Shown: one piece after another, positions 23,276 to 34,273 of the stretch
Numbering within the stretch: the stretch's first letter is position 1
How the letters are laid out: each line of letters opens with the position of its first letter
DNA from: Acorus gramineus
Lineage: Eukaryota > Streptophyta > Magnoliopsida > Acorales > Acoraceae
Direction of reading: 5' to 3'
DNA: 64,000 nucleotides
Assembly (NCBI GenBank): GCA_030737835.1
Contig: CM060849.1
Span: 7,687,245 to 7,751,244 of the forward strand
Notes under the pieces: generated by a model
The model's input: the letters and a program-made list of their open reading frames with translations, nothing else
Databases searched by the model: none
Told to the model about the DNA's origin: nothing
Made by a program: the position numbers and the translations under genes

Positions 23276-23287
23276 TAGTATCAGAGC
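23276..23287 (+). promoter_or_regulatory. Primer binding site of element 2 (initiator tRNA-Met)
   Basis: TAGTATCAGAGC, one base off the canonical TGGTATCAGAGC complementary to the 3' end of initiator tRNA-Met, lies 5 nt past the LTR end. Element 4 has the canonical form at 53291. Confidence 0.8.
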
Positions 23288-23384
23288 CGGGTCCTGTCAG
23301 AGCCTAAGTCTAGTCGTATAGATGATGAGTCGTAGGATTGTCATCCGAGTACTCTTGTTTCAGAAGTTATCTTAGGTTGCTGAC

Positions 23385-24733
23385 ATGCCTCCTCGCATCC
23401 GTTGACGTGGACGTGACCCCCCTGGACCCACCCTTAAGTTGTCGACTGGGTCGACTGGTTAGGGTCAGTTGTTGGATCCCTTGTTGTGGGATTAAGGCTT
23501 GGGTAGGAGATTCCAGCCCAGTAGTATGATAGTGATGAAGTGGTCGCAATTTCTAAGGTATGTATTGCGTCTCGATAATGGAGCTCTTTCCCGTGCATCG
23601 GTATTGCTGGTAACCATTGAGTTCCCGTGCGGCGCCAGTTTCAAGTGTTGAGGATGTGGCGTATTGCTCATTAAGGGATGATGTCTTCTTCCAGCCTTCC
23701 TACTCAGGATTAAGGGGCCTTGCGGGGTCATCGTTGAGACCCGGGCTAGGGTACTCCGTGTTCCTTGTTTGGTTGTCGGGATATCCTATATCGAGCCCTC
23801 ATAGTGCCCTGCCAAGGTTCTTTTCCCAGTCAAGGAATACCTTTGAAGCATCAAAATGATGATGGATTTTTCCTCTCACTTGGAAGGTGCTGTAGCGAGT
23901 GGTGATGCATACGATCGGGATTGGGTGCGTCCTATTGCAGCTTGGTGGGCGATTGCTTGTGGACTAGGTTCCATAGTGGCATCTGGAGTCGCTTCGATAT
24001 ATCATTGTGCGTTGTAGCTGCCCGGTTGAGGCCAGAGCCTTGTGAGGTGCTCCCAAATACTATGCTTGTTGGTGCGCCCATATGGCAGAGATAGTGGGCT
24101 TGGGAGGCTACCAGGTAGAGGCCACACCGGGAGAGTGCTACTGGATTATGTCGAGAGCGTGGACTCCCTGTGATGAATCTGCCCATGGAGTGCAGGATGC
24201 TGGAGTTCCAATGGTTATAGATGAGTGACCTATCTCTGGTGGCATGTGAAGCATAGTTGTGGATATTGTCGCGTTTTGCCCCACATTGGTCACAAATGAG
24301 GAGACGCGATGCTAACGTTCGTGATGGGACTCAACCGCCTTATCAGATAGATGACGTCGCATAGGCATTGTCGAGGTTCGACGACCCCCCCTTATTGCGT
24401 GTCTTGTGGATTAAGTGCGGTTGAGCGGCTTACCAAGTGTGTAAGTGTCATCATGAGCGCCAGCCATGCTCGATGAGCAGAATCTGGACTTAATTGTTCG
24501 AGGTGTTGTTTTGATCTTCCCGTGAGGATTGAAGATTAGGTACCCCCCTTGCTGTGAATTGATGATCTATTTGACCAGCTCTGGGAGCGAGTGTCTTTTG
24601 TTAGATCAATCTTCGCACAAGGGTACCACAAGTTGGAGATCTGGGAGTTGGACATCCTGTAGATGGCCTTTCGTGACCGTTTCGGGCACTACGAGTTTTA
24701 AGTACTGATGTCGGGTTGACGAATGCGCCGGAT
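23385..24733 (+). pseudogene. Element 2 internal remnant, part 1 (gag start to reverse transcriptase)
   Basis: ATGCCTCCTCGC at 23385 matches the gag start of element 4 (53399) but meets TGA at codon 7. After about 100 nt it passes to the sequence that follows the protease in element 4 (AGTAGTATGATAGTGATGAA), so nearly all gag and protease are gone. From 23816 to 24733 it parallels element 3 (16520-17415), including the TTGACGAATGCGCCGGA end of the reverse transcriptase stretch. It is cut by the reverse C LTR at 24734. Confidence 0.75.
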
Positions 24734-25270
24734 TGTCACGCCCCAGGGCGGCCGTTCCCGGGACATGACAAGTGTATATATGATATCAGCAGTCAATACA
24801 GGAAGTCAATAATATACTCTAACAACATCCAAAATGGCTACACAGACAACAAAGGGGCTGACATGATATATACACAAATAGCGGAAGCTAAAAACTGAAT
24901 CTGTAACTCAAAGACATATTACAGACTCGATACACAATCAACTGTCCTGTGAGAGCCAATATATACAAAGACATCCAAATATAATACAAACGCGTGCCCA
25001 AGCACGGAATATAATACATACAATCAAAAGGAATGCTGATAGCCTCTGATACTCGCGGGACGTGGCGCTACTCCGCTACTGATGAAGTCCCTCGGGGAGC
25101 TCCTCCTCCAGATCCGACTCAGATGACACTGGAGAAAAATATATGCGAGGGGTGAGCCACACGCTCAGTGAACAGCACAACCCATGCATCACAGTTTATA
25201 TTAACCACCAGATATTATTAACCACAATTTATCAAATCAAGCCTCAAAATGACAGAAAACTACATAAATC

Positions 25271-25590
25271 CAGTGGGTCGCTATCGCCAACCCACTACAC
25301 CCTCACCCTCACCCCTCAATATGGTGACATAGGATATTGGGACTTACAAACCAATGGGTCGCTATCGCCAACTCACTACACCCTCACCCTCACCCCTCAA
25401 TAGGTGACATAGGATATTGGGACTTACAAACCAGTGGGTCGCTATCGCCAACCCACTACACCCTCACCCTCACCCCTCAATAGGTGACATAGGATATTGG
25501 GACTTACAAACTAGTGGGTCGCTATCGCCAACCCACTACACCCTCACCCTCACCCCTCAATAGGTGACATAGGATATTGGGACTGACTAG
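25271..25590 (-). repeat. 80-bp tandem repeat, four copies
   Basis: Units start at 25271, 25352, 25432 and 25512 (period 81, 80, 80), each with GTGGGTCGCTATCGCCAACC, CACCCTCACCCTCACCCC and GTGACATAGGATATTGGGAC. The forward C LTR at 42324 has one such unit (about 44360-44440), so the array expanded within this copy. The complementary strand carries GGGGTGAGGGTGAGGGTG, a G-quadruplex-prone run. Confidence 0.9.
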
Positions 25591-27062
25591 GCTGTTGGTC
25601 ACCCTTGGTCCACCGATAGTCTCTCCTCCACTCCGTAGGTCGCTTGGCCACTCCCACATTCAGCACAGTCCGTCCCAAATCAGGAGGTGCCTACTGATGG
25701 GAGCCCTCTCACGGGATGACCTTTCTAACGCTGAGGCAGTCTCTACACGGATCCAACGAAGGGAACAGAACAGCCTATCCATACGCATATGATCCACTCG
25801 GATCCGCGACATCCCTTAACTGAAAAAAAAAACCTTGGGAGGGCACCATGAGGTCCCGATATAGGATATCCCGACAACCAAACAAGGAACACGGAGTACC
25901 CTAGCCCGGGTCTCAACGCTGACTTCACAAGGCCCTATAATCCAGAGAAGGGAGACTCTACTGATGTCATGAATTCTTCAGAATTCCTCCAGGGCGCATA
26001 ACCAAGATGCGGGGAACATATATAATAATAAAGAGGTTATAATATTATTGGGAAAAGAAACCTTGGGAGGGCAGCATGAGGTCCCGATATAGGACATCCC
26101 GACAACCAAACAAGGAACACGGAGTACCCTAGCCCGGGTCTCAATGTTGACCTCGCAAGGCCCCTCCCTATAATATTATCTAAGGCATGCTAATAATCAT
26201 ATGCTAGCATTTAATTTAATAAATTAAACTAGTAGGACGCATGCATAGGCCGAGGCTTCCTAGCATGATAACAAGGTGACAGGATGCATGGCTCTTACAC
26301 ATATCCTAAGGGTGCAAGTCCCTAACATACAAAGTCTAGGGTAGCATGCATACTACATTTTTATCATGCTTGCATGGATTACACATTACAACAAGTTAAT
26401 ATAAATCCATGGTGCCCCAGGGGGGGACGGTACACGCCCAAGTGCATATAACGCCTCCCTACTGGGTTGGATTGTCCCACTCACCAACACCCGGGTCGTC
26501 GCGTGACCGTCCATCAAGATCTGCAAGATAGGGTAATCAAATCGGTGAGTAAAATACACAAATAAACCAAAAATACTCTAAAAATACACAACACTCGGGC
26601 AAACGTACATACGGCCCGTACGCACGCGAGCCCGAGCACCCCGGCTCAATCCCGAACCCCCGGGCAGCCGTACGCACGGCCACCCGACCCAGGCGCACAG
26701 CCGCGCCCCAGCCCGCGCACCCAGGCGCACTGCCGAGCCCAGCCCGCACGCCCGGACACCCTGTCGAGCCCAGCCTGCACGCCCACCACCGCACGTCCAG
26801 CCCCGGGTGCAACCGCGCGCACTGCGCCCCAGCGCAGCGCCCCACACGCGCACCCGCGCGCACTGTGCCCCAGCGCAGCGCCCGCACACCTGCCCGCACA
26901 CACTCCCCGCTCGCACCACCTGCTCACCCTGCGCGCACTGTGCCCCGTGTGCAGCATCCGCACACGCCGCCCGTGTGCACTCCCGACAGTAAGCACCTAG
27001 TGCGCCCGACAGCACGCGCCCAGCGCGCCTGCCAGCACGCCCCCAACGCGCCTGCCAACCCG

Positions 27063-27258
27063 CCCGTGCACTGCCTGCCTGCACGCTGCCTGCCTGCCCG
27101 AGTACTGCCTGCCTGCGCGCTGCCTGCCTGCCCGAGCACTGCCTGCCTGCGCGCTGCCTGCCTGCCCGAGCACTGCCTACCTGCGCGCTGCCTGCCTGCC
27201 CGAGCACTGCCTGCCTGCGCGCTGCCTGCCTGCCTGAGCACTGCCTGCCTGCGCGCAC
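27063..27258 (-). repeat. 34-bp tandem repeat in the CpG-rich LTR core
   Basis: Five to six units with period 34, marked by CCCGAG at 27097, 27131, 27165 and 27199, each CCCGAGCACTGCCTGCC followed by TGCGCGCTGCC. It makes a long repetitive open frame on both strands that is not a gene. Confidence 0.88.
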
Positions 27259-27618
27259 AGCCTACCCGAGCCACTCTACCACCACCCAACGGCCACCAAT
27301 GGCCACCAGCAGCCACCACCCAACCCCCAACAGCCACCAACAGCCCTTCATCCCCAAAAAAACCTCCTAACCAAGCATCTAAACAAGAAAGGAAGGAAAG
27401 GAACCTTACCCAAGGAAGGAAAGGAAGGAAGGGGAAGATCGGTTGCTCTTCGCGCACCGAAACACCTCCTCCAAGGCCACCACCACCAAGATCTCCCTCA
27501 GCCCAAAAACCAGCTGAAATCAGAGGAGAAAAGAGGGCGTGAGAAGGGGTCACGCAAGTGGGAACTCGAATCCGAGACCACCGGAAGGTAGATCGGGAGC
27601 TCACCTATCCTTTCTCTT

Positions 27619-27752
27619 TGTTAGATTATATGTGTTATCTTATAATGTGTGTAGTGTATTACACGTGTAACTCCTAGACATTTGTATATATAAAGGGATT
27701 AACCCTAAGTGGAATACAAGGATTCCCATTATTTCATTCTCTCATTCTAACA
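27619..27752 (+). repeat. Copia 5' LTR (134 bp)
   Basis: TGTTAGATTATATG to CATTCTAACA, a perfect TG...CA unit. TATATATAAA at 27685-27694 is the TATA box. It is identical to the 3' LTR except for one C (AACCCTAAG here, AACCCCTAAG there). Confidence 0.95.
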
Positions 27753-27765
27753 TGGTATCAGAGCC
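27753..27765 (+). promoter_or_regulatory. Copia primer binding site (initiator tRNA-Met)
   Basis: TGGTATCAGAGCC follows the LTR end with no spacer and is the canonical complement of the initiator tRNA-Met 3' end. Confidence 0.92.
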
Positions 27766-28667
27766 ACCACCTTAAAAAAAAAAAAAAAAAAAAAAACCCT
27801 AATTTTTTTTTTTTTGGAATCCTTCCGTCGCCGTCGTGCCCCTGCCGTCGCCGTCGCCGTCGTGCCCCTGCCGTCGCCGTCGCCGTCGTGCCCCTGCCGT
27901 CGCCGTCGCCGTCGTGCCCCTACCGTCGTCGTCGTGCCCCTGCCGCTGCCACTGCCGCTGACGCGCGTCACCCTGCCGCTGCTCGCACAGCCCTGCTCTG
28001 CCGCGCCCAGACCTGCCGCGCCCAGCCCTGCCGCGCCCAACCCTGCCCAGCCCTGTCGCGCCCTGCCCAGCCCTGCTGTGCCCTGCCGCACCCTGCTGCG
28101 CCCAGCCCTGCCCTGCCGCGCCCTGCTGCGCCCGGTGCCCAGCTGCTGCGCCAGCCCTGCCCTGCCGCGCGCCCTGCTGCGCCCTGCCGCGCCGTGCCCT
28201 GACGCGTCGCGCCCTGCCGCGCCCAGCCCTGCCGCGTGCCCTGCCCGGATTACTCGGGATCTGTCGCGCCCGCTGATCCTGCCCGGATTTCCCGGGATCT
28301 GCTGGGGACAGCTCCTGCCAGGCTGTATCGAGCGTTCCGGATCATCTCGCGCGCCCGACCCGGCACCTAACCCGAGCTCTCCCAGCATCCGACCCGGGCA
28401 CTCCCAGCATCCGACCCGGATCCGCGAACCCGGCCCAGCAACCCGGATCCGCGAACCCGGCCCAGCATCCGACCCGGATCTGCCCACCGGCCGCCCTCTG
28501 CCGCCTCCGGCCGCCTCCGGCCGCCTCCTTGAGACTTCAAATCACTAAATCGGTCATAACTTCCTCTCCGGAAGTCCGATTAAGGTGATCCAGGAGTCCA
28601 TTTTGCTCGATTTTTCGTGCTCTACGTCCTCGTCTGCTTCTGATCCTCATCCGAGTGGTTCTGCACA
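27766..28667 (+). repeat. Copia leader with GC-rich tandem repeats
   Basis: About 900 nt between primer site and gag start. A poly-A/poly-T stretch (27775-27814) is followed by CCGTCGCCGTCGCCGTCGTG repeats (period about 24, 27824-27940). Then come CCCTGCCGCGCCCAG-type repeats (27970-28240) and ATCCGACCCGGATC-like repeats (28380-28480). The long open frames here on both strands are by-products of composition. Only the last 150 nt look like ordinary leader. Confidence 0.8.
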
Positions 28668-31523
28668 ATGTCAGAAACCAACGGCAACCCTACTCTTCCG
28701 ACACCGGCGGCTTCGAAGGTATCTCGTCAGTCTACTTCGTCATTTCTCTATGAGGGCATCTTGGGGGCCGCTCCTGCTACAAAAAGACAACGACCTTCTA
28801 AGCAGCATTATCAACCGAAAGGCCGAGGACATCATCTTCCTCCTGTTGCCGCTGCGACTGCTACTTCGATTGCCTCCATTCAGTCACACTCGGATATGCT
28901 TGTCCAGATCAGTCAGCGCCTAGACCACCTGATTCTGCAGCAGTCACTTTCTGGTGCTTCTACTCCCTTTGCCTTGTCTTCTACTATGGGTACTCCTGCT
29001 TATTGGATTTTTGATTCGGGTGCCTCACATCACATGACTCCTGATAGTTCTATCCTCACTGCATGCTCACCTGCACCCTCACACCTCCCTTCGATTCATA
29101 CTGCTAATGGCTCTCCTTTAGTCATCACGCAGTGTGGATCGATCACCACCACATCCCACCCTACTGGCCGCCTTTCACTACCATTTGTTTTGCATGCTCC
29201 TGAGCTTTGCATGAATCTTGTGTCTATTAGTAGATTGTGTGATTCTGGATTCACCATTACCTTTACCTCTTCTGGGTGTTCTGTGCAGGATCCACGTTCA
29301 GGGCAGAGGATTGGTGTTGGTCGTCGGATTGGCGGACTGTATTATGTGGAGTATCTTTATCTTCCTGTACCTGATCCCTCAGTTTTCTTGGGCACTGTCA
29401 CCTCTGATACTGACTTGTGGCACAAGAGGTTAGGCCATGTTTCTGAATCTCGTCTTAAAGACCTTATTAAGTCTGGTGATTTAGGTCATGTTTCTTTCTC
29501 TCCTCTTTCTGTTTGTGAGGGCTGTAAATTAGCCAAACCTGTTGCTACTCCATTCCATTCTAGTAATCATCAGTCCTCTATTCCATTTGAGCTTGTTCAT
29601 TCTGATATCTGGGGTCCTTCTCATATCACGTCTAAGAGTGGTTTTTCGTATTATATCAGTTTTATTGATGACTATTCTCGCTTTACCTGGATTTATTTAT
29701 TGCGTCATCGATCTGAGGTCCCAAAGATATATGAGGTCTTTACCACTATGATTCACACCCAGTTTCAGACTCGTATCAAAATCTTTAGGTCTGATTGTGC
29801 TCGAGAATATATTTCTTCCACGATGCGTTCTCTTCTTCAATCTCATGGCACTCTCTTTCAGCAATCATGCCCTTATACTCATGAGCAGAATGGTGTTGCT
29901 GAAAGAAAACATCGCCATATTCTTGAGACCGCTCGTTCCCTCTTACTTTCTTCTTCAGTCCCCAGCACATACTGGGCTGAGGCTGCTCTTCTATCTGTTC
30001 ATCTTATCAATATCACTCCCTCTTCTGTCCTCTCCGGTATGACTCCTCATGAGCGCCTTTACTCTTCCAAACCTGATTATAGTAGACTTCGCACTTTTGG
30101 ATGTACTTGTTTCGTGCTTCTCCCTCCTCATCAACGCACTAAGTTGGCCGCTCGGTCAGTTAAGTGTGTATTCTTGGGGATTAGTTTTGAACACAAGGGA
30201 TATCGCTGCTACGATCCTATTGGAGATCGTTTTTGGATAGCTCGTCATGTGTCATTTGTCGAAGATGTTCCCTATTTTTCTTCTACACCCACTGCCTCCT
30301 CTCCTCCGGTGCCTTCTCCTGTTCAGGCCTCTCCTATTGAGTCTCTACCTCTTCTCGGGCCGTCTGTTCTGCTTGAGCCCACTCCTAGTTCTGTTCTCCC
30401 TGAGTCTCATCTTGGCATTCCCACTGCTGACTCTCCTGGTTCTTCGTCTCCTCTTCACACTCCTGCAGCCAACTCCCATGGTCCTCCCTGTTCTCCTCCT
30501 ATTGTGTCTCCTCTTCCTCCTTCCGCAGATGACTCCGCTGGTACTCCGTCTTCCACGGCTAACACACCTCCCTCTGATGTGGATCCTCGTCCCTTGACTC
30601 GCTACCCTCAGCGTGAACGTCATCCACCTGATCGTTTCAGTTTTGACTCTGGACCACTTGACCGATTTGGCTTTGCATCAGTGAGTACCTATTCTCCAGA
30701 ATTTCAGGCCTATCTCACCGCTATACATGCCCATCGTGAGCCCCGATCTTATCGAGAGGCAGTCGAGTACCCTGAGTGGCAGCAGGCCATGGCTGAGGAG
30801 TTTCAGGCGTTTGTTCTCCTTCCGGATGGTGTTACCCCTATCAGCTGCAAGTGGATTTTCAAGATCAAGCATCGCCCTGATGGTTCCATTGAACGACATA
30901 AGGCTCGTCTTGTTGCCAGAGGTTTCACTCAGGAGTATGGCATTGACTATGAGGAGACCTTTGCTCCTGTTGCTCAGATGACTACTGTTCGCACCCTTCT
31001 CGCTGTTGCTGCTGTTCGTCGCTGGCCTCTCTTTCAGATGGACGTGAAGAATGCTTTTCTTCATGGTGATTTATCTGAGGTTGTTTATATGCAACCACCT
31101 CCAGGTCTCAGCACTCCTCCTCAGCATGTTTGTCGTCTTCGGCGGGCTATATACGGACTGAAACAAGCTCCTCGTGCCTGGTTTGAGCGTTTTCGCAGTG
31201 TTATTCTGACAGCTGGTTTTGTTGAGAGCCACCAGGACCACTCTATGTTTGTGCGATCCTCATCGCAGGGGCGGGTAATCCTTCTTCTGTATGTTGACGA
31301 CATGATTATAACTGGCGATGACTCCGCTGGTATTACTCGGGTCAAGAATCACCTCAGTCGACAGTTTCAGATGAAAGATCTTGGTACTCTTCGCTACTTC
31401 CTTGGTCTCGAGATTGCACAGAGTGATCGTGGGATTCTGCTTTCTCAACAGAAGTATACAGCTGATATTAGAGCGTGCTGCCCTCTCCGATACCCGCAGT
31501 GCGGATACTCCTCTCGAGCTTAA
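28668..31523 (+). pseudogene. Copia gag-pol, frameshifted near 31470 (951 codons open)
   Basis: The start ATGTCAGAAACC at 28668 fits a copia gag start. Gag is reduced to about 100 residues: no zinc knuckle is present, and text jumps from the N-terminus to a basic RPSKQHYQPKGRGHH stretch. Protease: WIFDSGASHHM, Asp116. Integrase: zinc finger H252, H256, C283, C286; catalytic D313 (HSDIWG), D376 (FRSDCARE), E412 (NGVAERK). Reverse transcriptase: QMDVKNAFLHGDL and YVDD at 875-878. About a dozen residues before LLPDGVTPISCKW seem missing compared with relatives. After QQKYTADI the frame shifts, and RNase H continues in another frame at 31472. It is expected to produce a polyprotein lacking RNase H. 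Confidence 0.9.
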
Positions 31524-32235
31524 TGTGAAGCTTCGTCCTACGGATGGTGAGCTCCTCTCAGATCCTACTCGATACAGACAGATCGTGGGTCAGCTTGTGT
31601 ATCTCTGCATCACTAGACCTGACATTGCTCATGCCGTCAGTATTGTTAGTCAGTTTGTCTCGGCTCCTCGATCAGTGCATTATGGTGCTCTTATGCGAAT
31701 TCTTCGATATTTGCGTGGTACTATCACTAGATCGATCTATCTGTCATCCTCTTCGACTCTGGTTCTCAGGGCTTACACTGATGCTGATTGGGCTGGAGAC
31801 CCGACGACTAGACGCTCCACCACTGGTTTCTGCATATTTCTCGGAGATTCTATCATCTCTTGGCGCAGCAAGAAACAGGAGGTTGTTTCTCTTTCCAGCA
31901 CTGAGGCTGAATATCGAGCCATGGCTATCACCACCAAGGAGATTGTTCATCTCAGACGTCTCTTGGTGGATCTAGGAGTTACTATGACTGGTCCTACTCC
32001 TCTTCACTGTGATAACCGGTCTGCTATTCAGATTGCTAGCAATCCGGTCTTTCATGAGAGGACCAAACACATTGAGATCGATTGTCACTTCGTTCGTCAG
32101 CACTTTCTTGCAGAGACATTATCGCTTCCGCATATCTCCTCTGCTGAGCAGCTTGCTGATTTCTTTACGAAGTCACATCCAATTCCTCGATTTCAGTTTC
32201 TTCTTCGCAAACTCACTTTGTATGATCCACCGTGA
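31472..32235 (+). pseudogene. Copia pol, RNase H end in shifted frame
   Basis: It continues the polyprotein after the frameshift at GATATTAGAG, where about two bases seem lost before LERAALSDTRSADTPLELNV. The end of the reverse transcriptase/connection is readable (YRQIVGQLVYLCITRPDIAH), then RNase H: TDADWAGDPTTRRSTTGFC, SSTEAEYRAMA, LHCDNRSAIQIASN, and a C-terminus LTLYDPP just before the polypurine tract. Catalytic Asp/Glu/Asp positions are kept. Only the frameshift separates it from the upstream frame, consistent with recent inactivation. Confidence 0.88.
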
Positions 32236-32248
32236 GTTTGAGGAGGGC
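32236..32248 (+). promoter_or_regulatory. Copia polypurine tract
   Basis: GAGGAGGG just upstream of the 3' LTR start (32249), directly after the pol stop codon. It is the expected plus-strand primer. Confidence 0.75.
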
Positions 32249-32383
32249 TGTTAGATTATATGTGTTATCTTATAATGTGTGTAGTGTATTACACGTGTAA
32301 CTCCTAGACATTTGTATATATAAAGGGATTAACCCCTAAGTGGAATACAAGGATTCCCATTATTTCATTCTCTCATTCTAACA
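32249..32383 (+). repeat. Copia 3' LTR (135 bp)
   Basis: TGTTAG to CTAACA. It differs from the 5' LTR by a single inserted C and is followed by the CTCTT target duplication. Confidence 0.95.
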
Positions 32384-32947
32384 CTCTTCTTAGGGTTTTT
32401 TATTTCAAGCACTCTAGCTAGCTCAAATGGTGGAAAAAGAGAGAGGGGAGAGAGAAATTTGGGTGGAGAAGATGATGAATAGTGGGGGGAGATATTTTTA
32501 GCTCACTTATATATAATCCCCACACTTAGATTAGGCTAACCTAGGTTAATTAGGGTTTAAGCTAGGATTAGGGAGGCTTAAGTGTGGTTTGACCCTAGTC
32601 AACCCAACCACACTAAAATCCAAACACTTTTGACCAAGTCATGGGGCCCACTTTGACCAAGTCAAGTCTCCCAATGACTTCTCGCTCGGTCAAAACCCGG
32701 ATACGCTTCAGAACTGTGAAATTCTGAAACGTTACCGGAATTTGATGAAATTTTCGTGAGCGGCTTGGAATGGCACCAGGACACATAATATGCAGTTAGA
32801 TTTTCAATCGGAGCCCTCAACCTCAGGGTGATAGCTAAAAGCCCAAAATTTTAGCGGTTCCGATCGAAAAACGAAAAAAACTGAAAAACTGCCAGAATGG
32901 TCCAATGGTTACCAGAAGGTTAAAAGTGACACATATATAACACGGAT

Positions 32948-34235
32948 GCCTTCATGGATCTCAAAATTTTTATTGGGCTTCCGTGGACTACTTTGAGGTA
33001 GTCTTCATAGAGATTGCTAGTAGTGCGATGAAAAGGTGATGTGGGTGACCTTGTTTCCCCAGGTTGGCATGCCCTCAGGCAAAGTTCGAGAATCATCATC
33101 GCGTTGGAAAGCGTCAGTCCATGGAGATTCCTCAGTGGACGTGGGAGTGGGTTATCAGGGATTGTCGCGGACTTGCTAATGTCATGTTCGGGTCACGACG
33201 CCGTCTAGGTGATCATTGACCGACTGACTAAGTCCGCGCTTCCCTCCCTAATCTGACTGATTGAGTCTCTGGACGCCTTGACGTGGGTTTTCACCTTCGC
33301 GATTGTTCGTCTTCATGGCACTCCAGTCGGCGCTATTTTCGGTTGAGACGCGAGGGTTACTTTGAGGTTGTGGCGTAGCCTTGGCAGGCTTTGGCGCGAG
33401 CCTCCATTTAAGTATAGCGTTTCATCGCCGATGGACAGCCAAACAAAGAGGACGATTCAGACCTTGGAGGACATGCTAAGTGCCTGCGTGCTCGATGATG
33501 AGGGCAGTTGGGTGAGGCACCACCCATTTGTTGGGGTATGCCTGCAAGACGACTACCATTCGAGCATCCAAATGGATCTGTGAAAGGCACTCTACAGGCG
33601 CAGTTTTATACCTCCCTTGTGTTGGGACGGTTGAGGAGCGCCAGTTGGAGGGGCCACAAGTTAGTTGTTTGACCTTGCGGTGGCCAGGTTGGTTCGTGTG
33701 TGCATCTGCACCTCCCAGAACCGACAGAAGGGCTACGCAGGTCATCGTCGCCAGGAGCTTACCTTTGGGTTTGGCGACCATGTTTTTGTGAAGGTGTCCC
33801 AGTTTAAGGGCATCCTCTGTTTCGACGTTCGGGGCAAGCTGAGTTGGCTCTTCAATGGGACTGTTTCTCGTCATTGAGTGGATTGGGGAGGTGGCTTGTC
33901 ATGTAGCCTTTCCCCCACAGCTGGCTCATGCCCACGACGTCGTCCTTGTCTCATGGCCGAGGCGTTATGTCCAAGATCCTGCTCATGTCACTCCATTCGA
34001 CCGTCTCATTCTCGAGCTGGATTTTTCATTCGTGGAGCAGTGGATCGAGGTCAGAGACCAGCATGAGAAGAGGCTCCACGCTAAGACCGTTCCTTTGATT
34101 ACAGTGTGTCGGTAGCGCCAGTCTGGTGCATGGACCACTTGGGAGCAAAAGGTCTATGCGAGATACTTGCTACATTCGGTCTTCCCTTTGGGTTTCCTTA
34201 AATTTCGAGGACTAAATTTCCTAAGGGGGGGAGAA
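32948..34235 (+). pseudogene. Element 2 internal remnant, part 2 (reverse transcriptase end, integrase)
   Basis: It continues from 24733 after the solo C LTR (GCCTTCATGGATCTCAAAAT). It is colinear with 17422-18703 of element 3: VIIDRLTKSA-like sequence, MDSQTKRTIQTLEDMLSACV (about 33430-33490, same Glu-to-Lys change), then RQKGYAGHRRQELTFGFGDH, IGEVACHVAFPPQLAHAHD and LSFVEQWIEV. Stops are frequent. The same RT-to-integrase junction as in element 3 shows that the deletion predates both copies. The polypurine run CTAAGGGGGGGAGAA abuts the 3' LTR at 34236. Confidence 0.75.
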
Positions 34236-34273
34236 TGTTATGCCTGTGTCATTTGGAGCCATTTCGGTTAAGC
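34236..34273 (+). repeat. Element 2 3' LTR (A2), first piece
   Basis: TGTTATGCCTGTG to GGTTAAGC, the first 38 nt of the A LTR, cut by the solo LTR at 34274. The last 5 nt (TAAGC) are the target duplication repeated at 37708. Confidence 0.88.

Larger units (their letters stand above)
27619..32383 (+). mobile_element. Young Ty1/copia retrotransposon with short LTRs
   Basis: It is a complete element by structure: LTR 27619-27752, primer site 27753, gag-pol, polypurine tract, and LTR 32249-32383. It is flanked by a perfect CTCTT duplication (27614-27618 and 32384-32388). The two LTRs differ by one C in a short run. The empty site is seen at 15945-15960 in a sister LTR. The protein order protease, integrase, reverse transcriptase, RNase H is that of Ty1/copia, and the very short LTRs suggest an Ale/Retrofit-like lineage (inference). 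One frameshift and a gutted gag make this copy non-autonomous. Confidence 0.95.
24734..32942 (-). mobile_element. Solo LTR, subfamily C, reverse, carrying a nested copia element
   Basis: The plus strand opens TGTCACGCCCCAGGGCGGCC and closes GTGACACATATATAACA. CGGAT (24729-24733 and 32943-32947) is a perfect 5-bp target duplication. Without the copia insertion it is about 3.44 kb, longer than the other C copies because of an 80-bp tandem array (25271-25590) and duplicated blocks such as GGGAGGGCACCATGAGGTCC (about 25840 and 26060). Candidate exon 3 is 26485-26520 (36 nt, minus strand). Confidence 0.88.

Noticed and set aside
25271-25590. CRISPR-like direct repeats
   Set aside because: Four 80-bp units with no unique spacers, inside a plant LTR. 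It is an ordinary tandem repeat.
26578-27604. 225-codon open frames (Cys/Gly/Arg- and Pro/Ala-rich) on both strands
   Set aside because: Produced by the 34-bp tandem repeat and GC-rich composition of a reversed LTR; no family motif and no conservation with other LTR copies.
27747-28548. Two overlapping frames of about 245 codons before copia gag
   Set aside because: They consist of tandem GC-rich repeats in the leader on both strands. The true gag-pol start at 28668 is recognised by its context and downstream domains.
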